Origin: an uncultured Bryobacterales bacterium
GTDB lineage: Bacteria > Acidobacteriota > Terriglobia > Bryobacterales > Bryobacteraceae
DNA: 5,662 nt
Assembly (NCBI GenBank): GCA_937859895.1
Contig: CALMAV010000426.1
Location: 1-5,662, forward strand
Direction of reading: 5' to 3'
The notes beneath the pieces are model-generated. The model searched no databases. It saw nothing but the letters and a program-made list of their open reading frames with translations, and was not told the DNA's origin. Positions 1 to 5,662 of the stretch are shown piece by piece (the first letter of the stretch is position 1; each line of letters starts with the position of its first letter). The position numbers and the translations under genes are program-made.

Positions 1-2983
1 TTGTTGAGCCGTTATAGTCAGCCCGTACTAAACCAGCATCGCCCGCTCCAGATGGCCCGGGATTTTTGCGGGATGTAGCTAGACCGGCGTAGATATCTAG
101 CGGAAATCCGTCGTGAATACCCAGGATGGGATAAATGCTCCACCCCTTGGTCAGCAATTTCGGGCCATGTTGCCAAAGCTGATCGAAAGGAAGGTCCCAA
201 CCTCCGGAGATATTGACGACATTGCGAACATCTGTATCGCCTGAAGCCCGGAACTGGTTGTGGTTGTAGAAAGGAACAGCACTATTACGCTCGCGAAAGC
301 CGCTTTCATTGTCAATCTCATGTGACCACGTGTACGAGACGTCAAAGAAGCCTTTGCCGAAGCTCCCGCCAAGATTGCCGTAGCGTTTCAGGTGGACTTG
401 CATTGCATTGTAGTTCGCTTTCCCAATATTTTGGAATGTATTTAAGTAGCTGAAAGTGTCCTGGCCATAGATTCTGTCTGTCCCTCCAAGAGCAAATGGG
501 TTCTGATCAACTAACCCGGTAAGCTTATGTGCCGAGTAGCCAAGGTACCCCACTTCTAAGAGAAGTTCCGCCGGCAGTTGATGCTGAACGGAGAGGTTGT
601 ATTGAAAGATGTAAGGTGTCCGAAGATGCGGATTCACAAAGTAAACGCTACTTCCGCCAAAAGGCAGGTAGCCAGCATCGCCGAAGTTAAGGTTCTTTGA
701 GGGCGGCTTCGATGGAAATGGATTTGCAACCCCAGCTGAAATATAGGGGTTCTGAAGATTGGTTAGACCGCCCGGTACGGGTCCGCTTGGGAAGATGTCG
801 GAGAATCCGTAAAACGGAGCTTGCCCGTTAAATTGTAAGTTGTCTTCAGCTTTCAGGTAATCGTAGAACATACCTCCGCCACCACGAATACTGGTCCTAG
901 CATCGCCAAATACGTCGTAAGCGAAACCAAAACGAGGGCCGAAATCATTCTTGTCTGGAAAGTTCGAGCCTCTGGGGGCACCCGGATCTCCAGGAAAGAC
1001 CAAGTTCGTCGGAGCACCTGGAAAGCGTTGGGAGTGAAGGCCAGGTATGAAGGAGAAAGATCGCCCTTGAGTGTCGTACTTCGGCGTAGAATACTCGTAC
1101 CGCAGTCCGAGGTTGACCGTTAGCCGTTGAGTCACTTTCCAGGAATCCTGTAGATACGCCCCGTATTGTTTTGTACGAACGTTGGAAGGCGCGGCACCAA
1201 ATTGCACGTACTCGTCAGGCAGGCCAAGGAGAAAGTCGGCAAAGTCAACTTTTGAACCGACAACACTTCCTGGTCCGTAGAACTCAAACTCGCCATTCAC
1301 GTAGTAGTCGTAATTGGTGTTGTTCTGTGCCGCAGAGAATAAGAATCCAGCTTTGAGGCTGTGTCGCCCAAGCACCCACGAGAGATTATCAGCGTAAGTG
1401 TAGTTGTTGTCGATGAGAGTCGTCGGGCCCTGAGGGCTGAAACCAATTTGAAGGTTCGATCCCTGAAAATTCAGCCGGGGAGGACCGCTGGGCTGATCAG
1501 AAGGCAGGTCGGCTCCCAGAGCAGAGGCAGTCGGCTGTTGTATGGAGGGAATCGCCTGCTGGCTGTTCAAGCGCTGCGCACTGATTCTTAACTCATTCAG
1601 TAAGCTCGGAGTAAAAGTGTGGTTATAAGTGACTGTGCCTAAGTAACTGGTGCTACCGCTCGTCGTGGGAAAGCCAAGAGTGTTAGTGGCGGAGGTAAAG
1701 GGAGTCTGCCTCGGGTTGTCAATCGAGGTAAACGTGCCGGACAGCGAGTCCTTTGAACCGATTGTATAGTCGAACCGGCCCAGGTACTCACCGTTATTAT
1801 TCACTGAGGTTGCCTGCGGAAAAAGGAAGCCGCTTGGTGATGTTGGTATTAAGCCCTTCGCAAAGTAAGCCTTAGCGACAGGGTCGATCCGGGCTGGATC
1901 GATAATGCCTTGGGCTGCCAGGGTAGGGTTCGCCTGGTACTGCGGATTGTTTTGCAAAAAGGCAGCGACGGTACTCGCATTCGTAGTACTCGAAAAATCT
2001 CCGTTCGATTCCGCCGGTGTGAATGTATTCACTCGTCCGTTGGTAGGCGTAACATCCTGAATTTGTTTTTGTCCTTGATAGGAGAAGAAGAAAAACAGCT
2101 TGTTTCTCAAGATTGGACCGCCGATGGTCCCGCCGTACTGATTCCTCTTCAGGACCGGCGTGGGGACAGCATTCTGGTTATTAAAGAATCGATTAGCGTC
2201 GAAGTAGTTATTCCGCAGGTAGTCGTATAGAGTGCCGTGAAAGCTGTTAGTTCCGCTTTTGGTAACAACACTCACCACGCCTCCGGCATTGCGACCGTAC
2301 TCTGCACTGTAGTTGTTCTCAAGCACTCGGAACTCAGCAACAGAGTCCGGATTTGGGTTGGCAACCACGCTATTGCTCAAAAGGCTGTTATTGATGGCGC
2401 CGTCTAGCAGAAAGGTCACAGAGTCTGTTCGCATTCCGCCAATGCTGTACGCGCCAGCGCCGCCGCTGTCCGGATTAGTAGGCGTTACACCTGGCTGCGT
2501 CCTTAGAAGATCCAGCGTATTACGTCCGTTAAGGGGCAATTCAAAAATCGCCTGACCAACTACGGTGCCGCCGACGGTGGAATTCTCCGTCTCCACCTGC
2601 GAAACGTTGCTCTCTACCGTTACGGCACTGGTTGTTGCCCCTACCTGCAGCTGCACATCGATGCGCAATGTTTGGTTGATGTTCAATGCTGTCTGCGACT
2701 CGACGGTAGTCTGCTGAAAGCCGGCTGCCTGCGCCGAAACACTGTAACTGCCAATGGGTAACTGCTGTGCCTGATAGTTCCCGGAAGCGTCCGTCGTTAC
2801 ATCTTTGGCCACATTCGTAGCCCGGTTTTTCACCGTTACCTTTGCGCCGGGCACGGCCGATCCGGTTTGATCTGTCACTGTGCCGCTTATCTTACCGGTA
2901 GCATCCTGCCCGTGGCTCAAGGGGCTTAACAGAGTGAAAAGGGAAAGGGCCAGCGCTAGGCGGACCCCGTGTAAACTGCTCAT
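1..2983 (-). CDS. TonB-dependent receptor, Oar-like, with N-terminal carboxypeptidase-regulatory-like domain (C-terminus beyond window)
   Basis: This is an outer-membrane beta-barrel receptor, expected to import a large or scarce substrate using TonB energy; the substrate cannot be told from sequence. I translated 994 codons without a stop from the ATG at 2981-2983, which has AGGAG at 2992-2996, 8 nt upstream. Residues 1-25 form a signal peptide: Arg8, a hydrophobic run at about 9-22, and likely cleavage after Ser-His-Gly. Residues about 29-112 are a CarboxypepD_reg-like beta-sandwich (KISGTVTDQTGSAVPGAKV, then DASGNYQAQQLPIGSY). The plug follows at about 123-246, with ELPLNGRN (148-155), IGGMRTDSVTFLLDG (181-195) and AEYGRNAGGVVSVVTKSG (227-244). 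The rest is aromatic-rich barrel, including KLFFFFSYQG and NLGLRYEYSTP. The segment LTKGWSIYPI near residue 945 is typical of the late barrel, so I estimate 100-200 residues are missing at the left edge. No conspicuous TonB box was seen. It lies 120 bp downstream of the transporter, on the same strand; the family call is firm, the role is not. Confidence 0.93.
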   Translation of the reverse strand, partial: MSSLHGVRLALALSLFTLLSPLSHGQDATGKISGTVTDQTGSAVPGAKVTVKNRATNVAKDVTTDASGNYQAQQLPIGSYSVSAQAAGFQQTTVESQTALNINQTLRIDVQLQVGATTSAVTVESNVSQVETENSTVGGTVVGQAIFELPLNGRNTLDLLRTQPGVTPTNPDSGGAGAYSIGGMRTDSVTFLLDGAINNSLLSNSVVANPNPDSVAEFRVLENNYSAEYGRNAGGVVSVVTKSGTNSFHGTLYDYLRNNYFDANRFFNNQNAVPTPVLKRNQYGGTIGGPILRNKLFFFFSYQGQKQIQDVTPTNGRVNTFTPAESNGDFSSTTNASTVAAFLQNNPQYQANPTLAAQGIIDPARIDPVAKAYFAKGLIPTSPSGFLFPQATSVNNNGEYLGRFDYTIGSKDSLSGTFTSIDNPRQTPFTSATNTLGFPTTSGSTSYLGTVTYNHTFTPSLLNELRISAQRLNSQQAIPSIQQPTASALGADLPSDQPSGPPRLNFQGSNLQIGFSPQGPTTLIDNNYTYADNLSWVLGRHSLKAGFLFSAAQNNTNYDYYVNGEFEFYGPGSVVGSKVDFADFLLGLPDEYVQFGAAPSNVRTKQYGAYLQDSWKVTQRLTVNLGLRYEYSTPKYDTQGRSFSFIPGLHSQRFPGAPTNLVFPGDPGAPRGSNFPDKNDFGPRFGFAYDVFGDARTSIRGGGGMFYDYLKAEDNLQFNGQAPFYGFSDIFPSGPVPGGLTNLQNPYISAGVANPFPSKPPSKNLNFGDAGYLPFGGSSVYFVNPHLRTPYIFQYNLSVQHQLPAELLLEVGYLGYSAHKLTGLVDQNPFALGGTDRIYGQDTFSYLNTFQNIGKANYNAMQVHLKRYGNLGGSFGKGFFDVSYTWSHEIDNESGFRERNSAVPFYNHNQFRASGDTDVRNVVNISGGWDLPFDQLWQHGPKLLTKGWSIYPILGIHDGFPLDIYAGLATSRKNPGPSGAGDAGLVRADYNGST

Positions 2984-3103
2984 GCTCTCTACTCCTGCGA
3001 AACGGGGACTATTCGCGTCTCTGTATCGGCTCAGACGTCGAGGTCAGTCGCCAGTTGACGGAATGAAAAAGATTAGCATGTTTACACGACTAAATCGAAA
3101 GCT
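2984..3103. other. Spacer between transporter stop and receptor start
   Basis: These 120 bp separate two minus-strand genes. They hold the receptor's AGGAG ribosome binding site (2992-2996). I found no strong stem followed by a T-run on the minus strand, so a factor-independent terminator after the transporter is not supported and read-through is possible. A weak extended -10-like TGCTAATCT occurs on the minus strand near 3071-3079, without a good -35. An imperfect palindrome centred on GACGTC (3030-3042) could be an operator or chance. Confidence 0.4.
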
Positions 3104-4345
3104 TTATCGAGCCGTCGCAGCTTTTGTGTTGGGTTCTGCTAAAGGTACCTGTACATCCTTAGGAGGCCGTACTATGAGGGGCAGTACTAGAGACGCAAGT
3201 AAGACAAACGCAATTAAATGAAAAGCGCCACTATACTGGCCAGAGATTTGTCGCATGTGCGCAACCAAGATTGGACCGAAGGCACTCGCAAACCCCCAAG
3301 CGGTAAGCATCAGGCCATAAATAGGACCCACGTTCTTCGATCCGAAGTAGTCCGCTGCAAATGCCGGCATGGTGCCGAACCCGCCGCCGTAGCACATTAA
3401 GATCACAAAGCTGACGGTGGTCACTAGCGCGACCGAATGCAGGCTGGGAAAGATCCAGAATAAGACAACTTGGAGCGCGTACATAACGATGAATGTCGTA
3501 CGTCGAGTAAGGAGGTCGGAAACCCAAGCCCAGAAGACTCGCCCGGCTGCATTGCCAATGGCAACAATGCCCACCATGCTGGCCGCTGCTAGGGCAGTGA
3601 CCCCCGCCAATTGCTGGAACATAGGAGATTCCTGGGAGATGATGGAGATTCCGGCCGAAGTGTTGAGAAAGAGCAGCCCCCACAGCACCCACCACTGCCA
3701 AGTTCGTAACGCCTCGCCTAGTGAGTAGTCGCGTTTAGATCGCTGGGCTGCTTGCGTAGCGCTGGGCGTGTAACCTTCCGGTTTCCACCCCGGCTGCGGG
3801 TTTTGCATAAAGAAGCCTGCGAACACACTTACGATCATGTAGGCGATGCCCAGATAGGCAAATGTCGGCAATACGCCAACGCTGCCAATTAGACGTGTTG
3901 CAATCGGCGCAGTAAGGAGTGCGCCAGCGCCAAATCCGCCCACCGCAACGCCGGTGATCAAACCTCGCCGGTCAGGAAACCACTTCACCAGAACCGCCAC
4001 CGGAACGATATAGCTGAAGCCCAGGCCGATTCCGCCAATCAAGCCGTAAGTCAAATAGAGCCCCGGAAGGCTATGCCCGGCAATGCTGGCAAGAAAAACG
4101 CCGAGACCGTAAAGCAAGCCGCCCGTCATCGCCACAATGCGCGGCCCTGACTTATTGAGCCACAGGCCGGCAAAGAAAGCCGAAAAACCCAGCGCCAGAA
4201 TAGCAATGGTGAAGGTCAGAGTGACCTGCTGCCGCGACCATCCGAACTGCTTCATCAGCGGAGTCACGAACACGCTCCAGGCGTACACGGCTCCTAGTGC
4301 AACTTGTAATAGCACGCCGGCGGCTGCAATAATCCAACGATTCAC
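3104..4345 (-). CDS. MFS transporter, oxalate/formate antiporter (OFA) family
   Basis: A cytoplasmic-membrane carrier of the major facilitator superfamily, OFA branch (OxlT/YhjX-like). Family members move small carboxylates such as oxalate, formate or pyruvate. The protein is 413 residues, normal for the branch, with about 12 hydrophobic helices. TM1 (about 5-25) carries the OFA-like GAVYAWSVF. TM2-3 are joined by a motif-A-like loop, GLWLNKSGPR (60-69). TM4 has GGIGLGFSYIVP (104-115), followed by KWFPDRRGLITG (121-132). A charged central loop spans about 182-215, and a second motif-A-like loop, GRVFWAWVSDLLTRR, spans 268-282. The C-terminal half has YGGGFGTMPAFAADYFG (319-335). I chose the GTG at 4343-4345 because strong family similarity begins at NRWIIAAAGV and purine-rich ribosome-binding sequence lies just upstream. 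The frame stays open to an ATG at 4511-4513, but that 56-residue extension is hydrophilic and lies in the intergenic region. The divergent formate dehydrogenase makes formate the most likely substrate, though this is inference; substrate-deciding residues were not checked by alignment. Confidence 0.9.
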   Translation of the reverse strand: MNRWIIAAAGVLLQVALGAVYAWSVFVTPLMKQFGWSRQQVTLTFTIAILALGFSAFFAGLWLNKSGPRIVAMTGGLLYGLGVFLASIAGHSLPGLYLTYGLIGGIGLGFSYIVPVAVLVKWFPDRRGLITGVAVGGFGAGALLTAPIATRLIGSVGVLPTFAYLGIAYMIVSVFAGFFMQNPQPGWKPEGYTPSATQAAQRSKRDYSLGEALRTWQWWVLWGLLFLNTSAGISIISQESPMFQQLAGVTALAAASMVGIVAIGNAAGRVFWAWVSDLLTRRTTFIVMYALQVVLFWIFPSLHSVALVTTVSFVILMCYGGGFGTMPAFAADYFGSKNVGPIYGLMLTAWGFASAFGPILVAHMRQISGQYSGAFHLIAFVLLASLVLPLIVRPPKDVQVPLAEPNTKAATAR

Positions 4346-4348
4346 GAG

Positions 4349-4360
4349 CCCTCTTTCCTT
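4349..4360 (-). promoter_or_regulatory. Ribosome binding site for the OFA transporter
   Basis: Read on the minus strand this is AAGGAAAGAGGG. It offers AAGGA ending 10 nt before the GTG, or GAGG about 4 nt before it. Its presence, together with the start of homology, decides for the GTG at 4345 over the upstream ATG at 4513. Confidence 0.6.
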
Positions 4361-4423
4361 AAGTGCCCGACCCCTAATGAGGCGAGCGCCCTTAGATATT
4401 GGACTGCAATCACGGCTAATCTG

Positions 4424-4442
4424 TACAAGGCAATTAGTACTC
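4424..4442. repeat. TACAAG...AGTACTC element, copy 1
   Basis: TACAAG (4424-4429) is followed after 6 nt by AGTACTC (4436-4442). The same two blocks recur fused as TACAAGTACTC at 4501-4511. AGTACT is palindromic and the first TACAAG lies inside a TGTACA palindrome plus AG. The spacing differs between copies, so this may be a split operator or coincidence. Confidence 0.25.
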
Positions 4443-4478
4443 GGCCCCAGACAAATGGACGGGCTAGGGACGTAGCTC

Positions 4479-4506
4479 TTACCATTGTTTTCCGACGTGA
4501 TACAAG
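4479..4506 (+). promoter_or_regulatory. Possible sigma-70-type promoter for formate dehydrogenase
   Basis: TTACCA (4479-4484) and TACAAG (4501-4506) are separated by 16 nt, each matching 4 of 6 consensus bases. TG at 4498-4499 gives an extended -10 (TGaTACAAG). It competes with the sigma-54-like element just downstream, and the evidence does not choose between them. Confidence 0.25.
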
Positions 4507-4511
4507 TACTC
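4501..4511. repeat. TACAAGTACTC element, copy 2
   Basis: Second, compact copy of the block pair seen at 4424-4442. It overlaps the possible sigma-70 -10 box and sits just before the sigma-54-like -24 box. A protein bound here would be placed to block or aid either promoter. Function unknown. Confidence 0.25.
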
Positions 4512-4514
4512 ATA

Positions 4515-4528
4515 GGCGTCAGATTTGC
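4515..4528 (+). promoter_or_regulatory. Possible sigma-54 (-24/-12) promoter for formate dehydrogenase
   Basis: GGC (4515-4517) and TTGC (4525-4528, followed by T) put GG and GC exactly 10 nt apart, the invariant sigma-54 spacing. The -12 side is perfect (TTGCT). The -24 side is weak: GGCGTC against GGCACG, without the preceding T. Transcription would begin near 4540, leaving a leader of about 45 nt that includes the hairpin at 4553-4569. Some formate dehydrogenase genes, such as E. coli fdhF, are sigma-54 dependent, which makes this plausible but not proven. Confidence 0.35.
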
Positions 4529-4552
4529 TTTGCGCCACCATGAGGAATAGCT

Positions 4553-4569
4553 GCCGGCTTCAGGCCGGC
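4553..4569 (+). other. GC-rich hairpin in the formate dehydrogenase leader
   Basis: GCCGGC (4553-4558) and GCCGGC (4564-4569) form a perfect 6-bp stem around a TTCAG loop. It ends 15 nt before the ATG at 4585. There is no following T-run, so it is not a classic terminator. It could affect ribosome access, since the only weak Shine-Dalgarno-like sequence (GGAA, 4572-4575) lies directly after it. It could also be one copy of a dispersed intergenic repeat, which this window cannot show. Confidence 0.4.
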
Positions 4570-4584
4570 CTGGAACGTCTAGCC

Positions 4585-5662
4585 ATGAACCCCATTTCGT
4601 CTCTATTTAACTGGCCAGTTCTGAAGCAAATTGGAAAGAGTGACTTGCATGCTCTGGGCGATACCGCGGCCTCAGACCGCACGCGAAATCTGAACTCGCG
4701 GCTGAAAGGCGCAGATAAAGTGGTTTCCTCTATCTGTCCCTACTGCGCAGTCGGTTGTGGCCAGAAGATCTACGTTAAAGACGAGAAGATCATCGACATT
4801 GAAGGTGACCCGGAATCCCCGATTTCAGAGGGTTGCCTCTGCCCCAAAGGTTCAGCGACGTTCCAGTTGGTGACTAGTCAGCATCGCGAGCAGAAGGTTC
4901 TATATCGCAGGCCGTATGGAACCGAGTGGGAGCCGATCTCGTTAGCTCAGGCCAGTGAGATGGTTGCGCAGCGTATTAAGAAAGCGCGTGATGAACACTG
5001 GGAGACCACCAACGGTCAAGGCGACCTGGTTAACCGAACTCTTAGCATCGCGCATCTGGGTGGCGCGACTCTGGACAACGAAGAAAACTACCTGCTAAAG
5101 AAGCTGTACAGCTCGCTCGGCATAATCCAAGTCGAAAATCAGGCCAGGATTTGACACTCCTCCACGGTCCCCGGTCTGGGGGCCTCGTTTGGAAGAGGTG
5201 GTGCAACTACGTCGCTGCAGGATCTGGCGAATGCTGATTGCATCCTGATTGAGGGGTCGAACATGGCCGAGGCGCATCCGGTGGGTTTCCGCTGGGTGAT
5301 GCTGGCCAAACAGCGCGGCGCCATCATTATTCATGTGGACCCGCGGTTTACCCGGACGAGTGCCGTTGCGGATATTCATGCGCCGATTCGTGCAGGTACC
5401 GACATCGCATTCCTGGGCGGATTGATCTCCTACATTCTGGAGAAAGAAGCGTATTTTAAGGAGTACGTTCTCGCTTACACGAATGCCGCTGAGTTAATTA
5501 GTCAGGAATACCAGGACACCGAAGATCTCGACGGCTTGTTTAGTGGCTGGAAGCCTGAGGACGCCCAGTACGAAAGCAAGACCTGGAGCTATCACCGTGC
5601 TGGAGACGACGATCAATCGGTTGGGGGACAACGTGTTGCCGAGTCCCATGCCGAGCGCGCCG
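4585..5662 (+). CDS. Formate dehydrogenase alpha subunit, selenocysteine-containing, FdnG type (C-terminus beyond window)
   Basis: Catalytic subunit oxidising formate to CO2 with a bis-molybdopterin-guanine-dinucleotide Mo or W cofactor and an adjacent [4Fe-4S] cluster. The window holds the first 359 residues of an expected 1000 or so. The cluster ligands are Cys51, Cys54, Cys58 and Cys86 (CPYCAVGC then CLCPKG), with the conserved Lys88. The TGA at codon 190 gives NQARI-Sec-HSSTVPGL, matching NQARV-Sec-H of E. coli FdnG; His191 is the conserved catalytic partner. Later blocks include GSNMAEAHPVGFRW (224-237), VDPRFTRTSAVADIHAPIR (251-269) and DLDGLFSG. I chose the ATG at 4585 because MNPISSLFNWPVL resembles relatives, while TTG at 4525 and ATG at 4540 would encode the leader hairpin. 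The ribosome binding site is weak. No twin-arginine signal or hydrophobic N-terminus is present, so a cytoplasmic enzyme is inferred. Electron-transfer subunits are probably encoded beyond the right edge. The gene is divergent from the OFA transporter. Confidence 0.93.
5152..5154 (+). other. TGA recoded as selenocysteine (Sec190)
   Basis: An in-frame TGA sits exactly at the catalytic Sec position of formate dehydrogenases. The next codon is the conserved His, and family similarity continues unbroken for the remaining 169 complete codons, without another stop. This requires SelA, SelB, SelD and tRNA-Sec elsewhere in the genome. Reading it as a stop would leave a 189-residue fragment lacking the active site. 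Confidence 0.93.
5152..5200 (+). promoter_or_regulatory. Bacterial SECIS element
   Basis: This coding-region RNA hairpin directs SelB to insert Sec at the upstream UGA. The upper stem is GGUCCCC (5166-5172) with GGGGGCC (5178-5184), a 7-bp helix with one U-G pair, closed by the loop GGUCU (5173-5177). A lower stem pairs 5155-5163 with 5191-5200, giving eight pairs, one C-A mismatch and one bulged G, by hand folding. From memory, E. coli fdhF also has 11 nt between the UGA and its upper stem and a GGUCU loop at the same distance from the UGA. The U at 5168, in a U-G pair, lies near the functionally important bulged U of fdhF. Confidence 0.88.

Larger units (their letters stand above)
4346..4584. 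promoter_or_regulatory. Divergent control region between transporter and formate dehydrogenase
   Basis: This is a 239-bp non-coding stretch between two divergently read start codons, so the promoters of both genes should lie here. For the plus strand I see a sigma-54-like element (4515-4528) and a sigma-70-like alternative (4479-4506), listed separately. For the minus strand I found no convincing -35/-10 pair; TTGTAC at 4423-4428 and AATAT at about 4397-4401 are badly spaced. TACAAG and AGTACTC elements occur twice. A binding site for one regulator of both genes would fit, but no known operator was recognised. Confidence 0.55.

Noticed and set aside
1910..2230. Plus-strand open frame of 106 residues
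   Set aside because: It is antisense to conserved plug and barrel coding sequence of the receptor, with no domain or ribosome binding site support.
3030..3042. Imperfect palindrome CTCAGACGTCGAG as a terminator or operator
   Set aside because: Only the GACGTC core is symmetric without a bulge, and no T-run follows; too little to call.
2880..3221. Plus-strand open frame of 113 residues spanning the 2984-3103 spacer
   Set aside because: It overlaps the ends of two well-supported minus-strand genes and its translation has no recognisable character.
3231..3701. Minus-strand open frame of 156 residues inside the transporter
   Set aside because: It is an alternative frame of the OFA carrier gene, whose own frame encodes conserved membrane helices throughout.
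4346..4513. N-terminal extension of the OFA transporter to the ATG at 4513
   Set aside because: The 56 extra residues are hydrophilic and unlike MFS N-termini. A GTG with ribosome-binding sequence at 4345 coincides with the start of family similarity.
4525..4584. Upstream starts for the formate dehydrogenase (TTG at 4525, ATG at 4540)
   Set aside because: The extra residues would be encoded across the leader hairpin, do not resemble the family, and no ribosome binding site precedes either codon.
4525..5154. A 209-residue protein ending at the TGA, taken as a complete gene or truncated pseudogene
   Set aside because: The same frame continues with conserved formate dehydrogenase sequence after the TGA, the TGA is at the known Sec site, and a SECIS hairpin follows.
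5095..5379. Minus-strand open frames of 94 and 62 residues opposite the formate dehydrogenase
   Set aside because: They lie fully opposite strongly conserved coding sequence and show no recognisable protein features.

Overview
The window reads like bacterial chromosome of moderate GC content. It most likely comes from a Gram-negative soil or sediment bacterium, with Acidobacteriota as my best guess. This rests on the very large Oar-like TonB-dependent receptor with an N-terminal carboxypeptidase-regulatory-like domain, a family strongly expanded in Acidobacteriota, and on the style of the formate dehydrogenase N-terminus. It is an inference from protein style, not from a marker gene.

Layout. 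(1) Positions 1-2983, minus strand: a TonB-dependent outer-membrane receptor. It starts at 2983 behind a good Shine-Dalgarno sequence and is open for 994 codons, running off the left edge. (2) Positions 2984-3103: a 120-bp spacer with no gene and no convincing terminator. (3) Positions 3104-4345, minus strand: a 413-residue, 12-helix major facilitator transporter of the oxalate/formate antiporter (OFA) type, with a GTG start. (4) Positions 4346-4584: a 239-bp divergent control region. It holds candidate promoters for the gene on the right, a short sequence motif present twice, and a GC-rich hairpin just before the right-hand start codon. (5) Positions 4585-5662, plus strand: the N-terminal 359 residues of a molybdopterin formate dehydrogenase alpha subunit (FdnG type), running off the right edge.

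The main result is that the formate dehydrogenase frame is interrupted by a TGA at 5152-5154 that is almost certainly selenocysteine, not stop. It lies where FdnG and FdhF carry their catalytic Sec. Homology continues in the same frame to the window end, and a bacterial SECIS hairpin with a GGUCU apical loop follows the TGA. A conventional gene caller would end the gene as a 189- to 209-residue fragment.

Together the transporter and dehydrogenase look like a divergently transcribed formate import/oxidation module under a shared control region. The receptor is co-directional with the transporter, but nothing in the sequence ties its substrate to formate. I see no rRNA, tRNA, CRISPR array, insertion sequence or phage gene. 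I do not see a wholly new system; the selenoprotein recoding and the divergent regulatory region are the parts most worth checking.
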